The notes beneath the pieces are model-generated. The model made no database searches. It was not told where the DNA came from and saw nothing but the letters and a program-made list of their open reading frames with translations. From contig JAIRSD010000167.1 in the NCBI GenBank assembly GCA_031255615.1, forward strand, positions 1-17,378: a stretch of DNA of 17,378 nt, written 5' to 3'. Shown piece by piece: positions 7,957 to 13,306 of the stretch; the first letter of the stretch is position 1; each line of letters begins with the position of its first letter. Both the position numbers and the translations under genes were made by a program. The stretch comes from Treponema sp. (lineage in GTDB: Bacteria; Spirochaetota; Spirochaetia; Treponematales; Breznakiellaceae).

Positions 7957-7998
7957 CCTCCCGGGTTTCCTCACCTCCTTTTCCCGGGAGGTTTTTTT
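7957..7998 (+). terminator. rho-independent terminator
   Basis: CCTCCCGGG (7957-7965) and CCCGGGAGG (7983-7991) pair perfectly around a 17-nt loop and are followed by seven T. No protein gene ends nearby, so it ends either read-through from the repressor gene or the proposed small RNA. Confidence 0.8.
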
Positions 7999-8057
7999 AT
8001 GCCCCGGCGGTTGGACGGCGTCTCTCCCGGCCGGTTCGCCGCGGGGCCCGGCTTATC

Positions 8058-8090
8058 GGCGCGTTGTTTCGGCTGCCGAAACAACGCGCC
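8058..8090. repeat. 15-bp perfect hairpin
   Basis: GGCGCGTTGTTTCGG and its exact complement are separated by only CTG. It is the first of a chain of hairpins leading into structured repeat copy 2. The next are CCCCGCC / GGCGGGG near 8094-8118 and GGCGGAAGCCG / CGGCTTCCGCC at 8130-8153. Confidence 0.7.
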
Positions 8091-8151
8091 GCTCCCCGCC
8101 TCAGCCGAAAAGGGCGGGGAACGGCGAAAGGCGGAAGCCGGTCGGCTTCCG

Positions 8152-8265
8152 CCCGCGCAAGGGATAGGAAGGGTGCGGAGCAGCCACGGCGCTCCGCGCC
8201 GGGGCCGGAGGCGAAGCCGGAGCCCTGGATAGCCCGGTCCCCGCCGGGCCGGCGGGGATGCGCCC
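8152..8265 (+). repeat. structured dispersed repeat, copy 2 (expanded apical part)
   Basis: The conserved blocks GCGCAAGGGATAG and GGATAGCCCGGTCCCC and the end GATGCGCCC are all present. The simple A/T-flanked apical hairpin of the other copies is replaced by a longer GC-rich insert. That insert has its own pairs (GCGGAGC / GCTCCGC and a CCGG-based hairpin). A perfect 11-bp hairpin (8130-8153) abuts the left block. Confidence 0.85.
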
Positions 8266-8326
8266 GGCATACATCCGATACGCGGCGTTTTCTGAACCGC
8301 GATGCGCCGAATCCTCCGCCGGGGGC

Positions 8327-8367
8327 TTGCGGCAACTCAATAATGACATTATATTATTTTTTGTCAT
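8327..8367 (+). promoter_or_regulatory. promoter and palindrome before the acyl-CoA synthetase gene
   Basis: A weak -35 TTGCGG (8327-8332), a 17-bp spacer and a -10 TATATT (8350-8355) place the start near 8362. ATGACA (8343-8348) and TGTCAT (8362-8367) form an inverted repeat centred on the -10 box, suggesting an operator for an unknown regulator. This is an AT-rich island in otherwise GC-rich DNA. Confidence 0.5.
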
Positions 8368-8374
8368 ACTAACG

Positions 8375-8390
8375 GACCGCCCAAGCGGTC
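8375..8390 (+). promoter_or_regulatory. leader hairpin at the acyl-CoA synthetase ribosome site
   Basis: GACCGC and GCGGTC pair around CCAA and end 4 nt before the GAGGAA ribosome site. It could tune translation; no partner sequence is evident. Confidence 0.4.
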
Positions 8391-8405
8391 AAACGAGGAA
8401 AACCA

Positions 8406-10358
8406 ATGGAACAGAGCCTTCCCCTTATGCTGCGCCGCCGGGCCAGGGAAACTCCGGACCTTATCGCCCAATATGTCAAGGATAGAGTCCCGGGCCGCTC
8501 TTCCCCGGAGAAGGACGCCCCTCCGGAGAATGAGGGGCGCTACCGGCCCAAAAGCTACCGCCAGTTTTACGATGAGATCCGCTATGCCGCGGGGGGGCTC
8601 CGGGAGCTGGGGGTGAAGCGGGGGGACCATATCGGCATCATCGCCGACAACCGCCATGAATGGATGGTGGCGGACTTCGGCGTCCTTTCCCTGGGCGCCG
8701 CCGACGTGCCGCGGGGCGGGGACGCGACGGCCCAGGAGCTTGTCTATATTTTGGGTTCCACCGCCTGCGGGCTGGTGTTTGCGGAAAACCAGAAGCAGGT
8801 CAAAAAAGTCCTTTCCATCCGGGAGGAGCTGCCGGTCCTGAAGATCCTGGTGACCTTTGACCCCCTGGACGGCGGGACCGAGGGGGAAGCGGCGGCGGCG
8901 GGGCTGGAGACTCTCTACTTTCCCAGCCTCCTGGCCCTGGGGCAGAAGCGGGAGGCCCTCCGGCCGGGGGACGTGGAGGCGGAGATGGACAAGGGGAGCC
9001 CCGACGAGCTGGCGACCATTATCTTTAGTTCCGGGACCACCGGGGAGCCCAAGGGGGTCATGCTGAGCCACGGGAATTTTCTTTTTCAGCTTCCCGCTTT
9101 CGGCCTGGTCTTCGATCTGAAACCCGGCGATATTTGGCTTTCCGTGCTGCCGGTTTGGCATGTGTACGAGCGCTGCATCGAATATATCATTTTCTTCTTC
9201 AAGACCGGCATCGCCTATTCCAAGCCCATTGCCTCGGTGCTGATGGCGGACTTCCAGGCGGTGCGGCCCCAGTGGATGGTGAGCGTTCCCCGGGTCTGGG
9301 AGGCGGTCATGGACGGGATAAACCGGAACATCCGGCAGAGGGGGGGGCTGAAAAAAAGGGCCTTCGATCTCTGCGTATCCTACGGGCTCCTGTTCACCTA
9401 CTTCAAAGATCTGACCTTTGGACTCCTGCCGAATTTTCACGGACGGATCCGGGCCCTGGACGCCGCGGCGGGTTTTTTCCCCTGGCTGTTCCTCCTTCCC
9501 GGCTACGGCATCGCCGGGGCCCTGGTGTTCCGGCGAATCCGGGAACGGCTGGGGGGCCGTTTCAGGGCGGGATTCTCCGGCGGCGGAACCCTGCCGGCCA
9601 AGGTGGACCATTTTTTCAACGCCGTGGGGATCCGTCTGCAAGAGGGCTACGGCTTGACGGAGACCGCCCCCCTGGTATCGGCGCGGCGTTGGCGCAAGTC
9701 CCGGCGGGGGACTATCGGGCAGGTGCTTCTCAATACGGAGGTCAGGGTCATCGACCAAAAGGGCCGGATCTTGCCGCCGGGCCGCAACGGGATCATCTGC
9801 GTCCGGGGCGGCCAGGTGATGCGGGCCTACTACCAGAAACCCGACGCCACCGCGGCGGTTCTTTCCCCCGACGGCTGGCTTAACACCGGGGACATCGGCA
9901 TGCTGACCCACGACAACGAATTGCGGATCACCGGCCGGGCCAAGGACACCATCGTGCTGCGGGGGGGTGAAAACGTGGAACCCGTACCCATCGAGCTTAA
10001 ACTGCGGGAAAGCGAATATATTTTCCAATGCGCGGTGGTGGGCCAGGATCAAAAATATCTGGCGGCCCTCATCGTGCCGGTCCGGACGGCGCTTATGGCC
10101 TTCGCGGAGGAAAACAGCATACCTATCGTGGATTACGAACTGCTTTTGCAGCAGCCGGAAATAAACGAACTTATCGCCAACGAAATCGCGGACCTGGTGA
10201 GCCCCAAAACCGCCTTTAAGCCCTTCGAGCGGATCTTTAAATTTAAACTGCTGCCCCGGCCCTTTGAAATAGGGCGGGAACTGTCGGGAAAACAGGAACT
10301 TATGCGCCATCGAATCCACGCCCTCTACGCCAGGGATATCCACGGGTTGTATAAATAA
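8406..10358 (+). CDS. long-chain acyl-CoA synthetase (AMP-forming)
   Basis: The 650-aa enzyme activates fatty acids to acyl-CoA through an acyl-adenylate. It carries the adenylation-superfamily motifs in order: the phosphate loop SSGTTGEPKG at 208-217, YGLTET at 415-420, WLNTGD at 491-496 and GRAKD at 510-514. A C-terminal lid domain with SGKQE near the end follows. Long FadD-like proteins with an insert before YGLTET are usual in spirochaetes, where host or environmental fatty acids are used for lipids. A GAGGAA ribosome site lies 6 nt before the ATG. It is monocistronic, probably acting at the inner face of the membrane. A 676-aa open frame on the opposite strand is a codon-usage shadow. 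Confidence 0.95.
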   Translation: MEQSLPLMLRRRARETPDLIAQYVKDRVPGRSSPEKDAPPENEGRYRPKSYRQFYDEIRYAAGGLRELGVKRGDHIGIIADNRHEWMVADFGVLSLGAADVPRGGDATAQELVYILGSTACGLVFAENQKQVKKVLSIREELPVLKILVTFDPLDGGTEGEAAAAGLETLYFPSLLALGQKREALRPGDVEAEMDKGSPDELATIIFSSGTTGEPKGVMLSHGNFLFQLPAFGLVFDLKPGDIWLSVLPVWHVYERCIEYIIFFFKTGIAYSKPIASVLMADFQAVRPQWMVSVPRVWEAVMDGINRNIRQRGGLKKRAFDLCVSYGLLFTYFKDLTFGLLPNFHGRIRALDAAAGFFPWLFLLPGYGIAGALVFRRIRERLGGRFRAGFSGGGTLPAKVDHFFNAVGIRLQEGYGLTETAPLVSARRWRKSRRGTIGQVLLNTEVRVIDQKGRILPPGRNGIICVRGGQVMRAYYQKPDATAAVLSPDGWLNTGDIGMLTHDNELRITGRAKDTIVLRGGENVEPVPIELKLRESEYIFQCAVVGQDQKYLAALIVPVRTALMAFAEENSIPIVDYELLLQQPEINELIANEIADLVSPKTAFKPFERIFKFKLLPRPFEIGRELSGKQELMRHRIHALYARDIHGLYK

Positions 10359-10368
10359 AATGGCTAAT

Positions 10369-10387
10369 CCCCCGGATTTGCCGGGGG
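10369..10387 (+). terminator. possible terminator hairpin of the acyl-CoA synthetase gene
   Basis: CCCCCGG and CCGGGGG pair around ATTTG just after the stop codon. No T-run follows; a weak AAAAGC / GCTTTT hairpin lies next to it. It may protect the mRNA end rather than stop transcription. Confidence 0.35.
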
Positions 10388-10487
10388 GACTCAAAAAGCT
10401 TGGCTTTTGCGGGTATTAAAAATTTATACAGTACCGGATGATGTAACACGGGGCAGGAAGGGTTCGCAAATATGGGACAAATTGGGT

Positions 10488-10681
10488 CTAGTAGGCTGCT
10501 TGCATACATCACCGGATAGGCGAAAGAACCGGGGATAAGAATTTTAACCACTAAGGCGCACAAAGGTACACGAAGGAATGGAAAAGCGCTTTCAATCCTT
10601 GAGCTTCGTGCGCCCTCCTCGCCTTCGTGGTAAATTTCTTCCGGCTGCATATTCGGGTTTTTAGGTTAAGCAGCCTACTAG
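10488..10681. repeat. 194-bp segment bounded by 14-bp perfect inverted repeats
   Basis: CTAGTAGGCTGCTT (10488-10501) and AAGCAGCCTACTAG (10668-10681) are exact reverse complements. The segment encloses palindromic repeat copy B and has no open frame of note. The layout resembles a small non-autonomous element, but no target-site duplication is evident. Confidence 0.6.
10513..10650 (-). repeat. palindromic dispersed repeat, copy B
   Basis: Inner arms ACCACTAAGGCG (10547-10558) and CGCCTTCGTGGT (10620-10631) pair at 11 of 12 positions. Read on the minus strand it aligns along its whole length with 7550-7702, from GGAAGAAATTTACC to a CCGGTTCTTTCGCCTATCCGG end. Both copies can be translated into similar peptides, but neither has a start with a ribosome site. 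Confidence 0.75.
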
Positions 10682-10875
10682 CGAAATGTAGCACCGGGCG
10701 AGAAAATGTGGAAACCCAGCGAGAAAACGTAGCACCCAGTGAAAACGCGGAGACCAGCAAGAAGATGTAGCATCCAGCGAAATATAGTAGCCGGGGAGAA
10801 ATGTTGCGCCCAGCGAAATGCAGCACCGGGCGGAAGATGTGAAAGTCCAGCGAAATGCAGCACCCAGCGAAAAAT
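10681..10875. repeat. degenerate minisatellite, 17-21 bp units
   Basis: About ten units start at 10681, 10698, 10719, 10739, 10757, 10777, 10795, 10813, 10830 and 10850, with a partial one at 10867. The best-kept form is GCGAAATGCAGCACCCA (17 bp). Other units are 18-21 bp and add GA or AAG near the start. Units vary in length by amounts not divisible by three, which speaks against coding. Confidence 0.8.
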
Positions 10876-11036
10876 TGGCGGGATTCGAAGCGGGGTGCTC
10901 CGGGGGGAGTGCTAAGGCGTTAGCCTTGAGGGAATATGCGGCGCAGGGATGCGCCGGGAGTGCGCGGCCGGCAGGGAGGCCGGCTGGGTTCGACGCGGCT
11001 GCGCCCCGCGCAAAAGTCCGCGCGGCGATCGAAGGT

Positions 11037-11062
11037 GAAAAACGGCAGGGACGCCGTTTTTC
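11037..11062 (+). repeat. hairpin abutting structured repeat copy 3
   Basis: GAAAAACGGC and GCCGTTTTTC pair perfectly around AGGGAC, immediately before the conserved left block. Shorter hairpins with GGGA and AGGGAG loops lie upstream at 10939-10956 and 10967-10984. Confidence 0.7.
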
Positions 11063-11063
11063 G

Positions 11064-11152
11064 CCCGCGCAAGGGATAGAAGCGGAACAAAAACCCGCTG
11101 GGTTTTTGTTGGAGCGGATAGCCCGGTCCCCGCCGGAGGCGGGGATGCGCCC
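11064..11152 (+). repeat. structured dispersed repeat, copy 3
   Basis: The left block GCGCAAGGGATAG is followed by an 11-bp apical hairpin (AACAAAAACCC, loop GCT, GGGTTTTTGTT). GGATAGCCCGGTCCCC, a hairpin CCCCGCC / GGCGGGG with a GGA loop, and GATGCGCCC complete the element. It ends 18 nt beyond the stop codon of the minus-strand barrel gene, so its A/T-flanked hairpin could also serve as that operon's 3' end. Confidence 0.85.
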
Positions 11153-11169
11153 TTCTTAAAGTCCGGATC

Positions 11170-12522
11170 TTAGAAGCTGTAGGCGGCGCTGATTTTTACA
11201 AAGTTGTTTTTATGGTACTGCCCGAGCTGGCCCGTCTTGCCGCCGCCGAAGAAGCCGCCCGAACAGGCGATGGTGAGGGCGTCCTTTGTCCGGATGAGGG
11301 CGGGCATGAGGGCGAAATCCCCGTCTTCCAGGCCCCAGACGACGGCGGTCCGGATTTCCAGTTCGTCCCGGAGGAATTTCCGGGAGAGGATTGCCGTAAC
11401 GCGGGTGGCGGTCATGTCGGCGCCGCCTTCTATGTCAAAGGAATCGAGGGCGCCGCCCATGATATCGGCGCTTCCGACTTTGTCGTTCATAAGGCGTATG
11501 GTTTCGTCGGCCTGGAGGTTCAGGTTCAGGCCGAGGAACAGGTCCCGGTCAAAGCCCAGGGACCAGGCCAGGGACGGGTTATACACCGAACCGTCGTCCC
11601 CTTTGAGATCCCCGGTGATGTTGGCGGCGAATTCGGCGCGGGTGTTAAAACCGGCGACGACCCGGGCGTGATCAAGGCCGGCCTGGTGGTAGGGGTTATA
11701 CAGGAGTTCCGCCCCTATGGCCGGGGCCGTCCAGATTCTTACCGAGGGCTGCCGCAGACGTCCGTAGTAATACTGGGCGCCGATGTCGGAGGACCCAAGG
11801 GTGGTGGTAAAGCGCAGGCCGGCCTGGGCGTAATCGAGGGATGAGGTGTTCGGCCTCTGCACCAAAGACAGCATCTCCGCTTGGGCGGGGGCCCAGCGTC
11901 CGCTTGAGGCGATATGGTGGGGTTCAAAATGGGGAACGACAAGGCCCTCCAGTTTGGAGAACTCGCCGAAGCGCCATGCGGCGCGGATCAGGGGCCGGGG
12001 GATTTTAATGCCCATGAGATCGCTTTTATCCGCCATTTCCTGGTATATCCCGGAGGTATCCAGGGGGTTTACCACGTCCAGGGGGCCGAAGCTGTCCGCC
12101 TTGCCCCAGGTGATTTTACGCAGCCCCGACTCGATGTCGAGGGCGCCGAAGTAGAGGCGGATATAGGCCTCGTCCACATAGACCGGCGATGTTCCGTCGT
12201 AGTAGACCGGCGCGGGGGCGATTTTCAGGTTGATGGCCGCCTCCGCGATGGAGGCCGCCGCCGAAAAATTAAGGGTGCCGGAAAAAACGTCCCCTCCCTT
12301 TACGCGGCTCAATCCTTCCGAAAAATCGTCGATGTAGCCCGTCATCGAAGCCGAAACTTCGCCGTGTACGGCGGCGGCGGCATTCAGGGCCCTGGAGAAG
12401 GAGCCGCCCCGCTCGTCCGGGGCCGCATCTTCGCCGTCGAAGCCGAAGCCGAAATCCTGGGCGGCCAGGGGCGCGGCGAGGGCCCCGAATATCATCCAGG
12501 CGAAAAGCAGGCGGCCCGTCAT
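11170..12522 (-). CDS. outer-membrane beta-barrel protein, DUF1302-like
   Basis: The 450-aa protein has a signal peptide ending near residue 21 (LAA before QDFGFG). A run of alternating beta-strand segments follows, with a final aromatic residue (AAYSF), the usual mark of an outer-membrane barrel. The segment TWGKADSFGPLDVVNPLD (138-155) recalls DUF1302-type barrels, which elsewhere accompany LolA-like and RND/MMPL proteins; this is from memory, not a search. Its ATG overlaps the stop of the LolA-like gene (ATGA), with GGAGG 5 nt before, so the two are translationally coupled. The mature N-terminus has an FGFGF motif followed by acidic residues, echoing the exporter's linker. Its probable role is the outer-membrane receiver or pore of an export system. 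A channel-only porin is the alternative. Confidence 0.8.
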   Translation of the reverse strand: MTGRLLFAWMIFGALAAPLAAQDFGFGFDGEDAAPDERGGSFSRALNAAAAVHGEVSASMTGYIDDFSEGLSRVKGGDVFSGTLNFSAAASIAEAAINLKIAPAPVYYDGTSPVYVDEAYIRLYFGALDIESGLRKITWGKADSFGPLDVVNPLDTSGIYQEMADKSDLMGIKIPRPLIRAAWRFGEFSKLEGLVVPHFEPHHIASSGRWAPAQAEMLSLVQRPNTSSLDYAQAGLRFTTTLGSSDIGAQYYYGRLRQPSVRIWTAPAIGAELLYNPYHQAGLDHARVVAGFNTRAEFAANITGDLKGDDGSVYNPSLAWSLGFDRDLFLGLNLNLQADETIRLMNDKVGSADIMGGALDSFDIEGGADMTATRVTAILSRKFLRDELEIRTAVVWGLEDGDFALMPALIRTKDALTIACSGGFFGGGKTGQLGQYHKNNFVKISAAYSF

Positions 12523-13304
12523 CGCAGCCTCCCGGTCTCAAGGTAGGCGGTGCTGAAAACCCCCTCCGGTATGGGATCGTCGTATTTGACGATGTCCATA
12601 TAAATGGTCGTGGATGTGCCGGACCCGAGGGTCGATACCTTGGTCTCCATGGGGGTGGGCCGTCCCTGAACGTCCTGATACCCGGATATTTCCATCACCT
12701 TCACCAATTCGTTCCGGCGGTTATACATTTCGCTTTTATAGACCAGGGACCGGGCCTTGTCTATCCAGGTGAGGGTTTTTGAATACTGGTAGCCCGGATC
12801 TTTGGGAACGGACTGGACGACGTAGCAGGGCGTCCCGTTCAATGTTTCTTCCGGCTGGAATGTGTGGGCGTCCTTGTCGATGTCTCTGTCCCCGGAGGAG
12901 ATGTCGTCATAGGAAAAGTCGGTCCCCATGAAATTTCCGCCCCCCTCGGAGGCGGCGACCCGCCGCACCTTGCCGAGGCTCGGCAGGAAAATCCAGCGGT
13001 CCTCCCCGCCGGAGGCGTTGTCCATGGTCAGGAAACGGGTGCCCGCCACATTGGCGGGGCGCTGGAACACGATGATCATCCGCGATCCGTGGGGGCCGTC
13101 TTTTGAATACTGGTCGATTATCCGCTCGGAAGTGGAACCGTCCTTCGCGGTAATGACCATCCGCGACCGGGTGGAAGTCGTGCCGGCCTTGACCAGATTC
13201 CGCGCCTCCCGCACAAGCCGGGCGGCCTCCGGGGAGGACTCTTGGGCGGACAGAAGGGAGACGGCCAAAACCAGCGCCGCCGTGAATAGGGTAATACGTT
13301 TCAT
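12519..13304 (-). CDS. periplasmic LolA-like lipid-carrier-fold protein
   Basis: The 261-aa protein has a signal peptide cut near residue 20 (LLSA before QES). It then shows the signature of the outer-membrane lipoprotein-sorting-protein family related to LolA: FQRPANVAGTRFL (80-92), DRWIFLPSLGKVRRV (102-116) and FMGTDFSYDD (125-134). That fold is a hydrophobic half-barrel that shields acyl chains in the periplasm. True LolA is shorter and usually lies near other Lol genes. Here the partner is an MMPL exporter, so lipid or hydrophobic-product shuttling seems more likely than lipoprotein sorting. The AAGGAG ribosome site overlaps the end of the exporter gene; the two reading frames are 2 nt apart. 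Confidence 0.88.
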   Translation of the reverse strand: MKRITLFTAALVLAVSLLSAQESSPEAARLVREARNLVKAGTTSTRSRMVITAKDGSTSERIIDQYSKDGPHGSRMIIVFQRPANVAGTRFLTMDNASGGEDRWIFLPSLGKVRRVAASEGGGNFMGTDFSYDDISSGDRDIDKDAHTFQPEETLNGTPCYVVQSVPKDPGYQYSKTLTWIDKARSLVYKSEMYNRRNELVKVMEISGYQDVQGRPTPMETKVSTLGSGTSTTIYMDIVKYDDPIPEGVFSTAYLETGRLR

Positions 13305-13306
13305 AC

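Larger units (their letters stand above)
7829..7998 (+). ncRNA. candidate small RNA with its own promoter and terminator
   Basis: A -35-like TTGACC (7829-7834) is followed, after 17 bp, by TAAGTT (7852-7857). A perfect terminator with seven T ends at 7998. The implied transcript of about 135 nt (from near 7864) has no open frame with a ribosome site. It can fold into an outer stem GGCGGCT / AGCCGCC around two hairpins, GCCTT / AAGGC and GCCGGA / TCCGGC. The 3' side of the outer stem overlaps the terminator by two bases. I see no match to tRNA, SRP RNA, 6S RNA or a common riboswitch. It could instead be an attenuated leader. Confidence 0.4.
7426..8405. other. 980-bp gene-free, repeat- and hairpin-rich region
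   Basis: I find no credible protein gene here. In order the stretch holds a T-run/A-run hairpin (7475-7497), a palindromic repeat (about 7550-7702), a GGATTCC direct repeat near 7750-7770, and a candidate small RNA (7829-7998). A 15-bp perfect hairpin (8058-8090), structured repeat copy 2 (8152-8265) and the promoter region of the acyl-CoA synthetase gene follow. Short frames through it have no ribosome sites and translate repeat sequence. Confidence 0.6.
10359..11169. other. 811-bp gene-free region packed with repeats
   Basis: In order it holds a hairpin after the acyl-CoA synthetase gene (10369-10387) and a segment bounded by 14-bp inverted repeats (10488-10681) enclosing palindromic repeat copy B. 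A minisatellite (10681-10875), a chain of short hairpins (10914-11062) and structured repeat copy 3 (11064-11152) follow. No protein gene is supported. Short frames here are translations of repeats. Confidence 0.6.

Noticed and set aside
7864..7998. TPP riboswitch, prompted by a CTGAGA near 7866
   Set aside because: The rest of the conserved thi-box core is absent and no thiamine gene follows.
7890..8372. Overlapping open frames of 75-160 aa on both strands between 7890 and 8485
   Set aside because: They run through the terminator, hairpins and structured repeat, lack ribosome sites and translate to Pro/Arg/Gly-rich low-complexity sequence.
8364..10394. 676-aa open frame on the minus strand opposite the acyl-CoA synthetase gene
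   Set aside because: It is a shadow of GC-rich codon use: the plus strand carries every family motif, and the minus frame shows no domain and has no ribosome site.
10681..10875. CRISPR array
   Set aside because: The units are contiguous, 17-21 bp and degenerate, with no unique spacers and no cas genes nearby.
10818..11159. 113-aa frame ending in ERIARSPPEAGMRPS, with similar peptides at 87-452 and on the minus strand at 16936-17163
   Set aside because: The shared peptide is the translation of the structured repeat read in the same frame, not a conserved protein.
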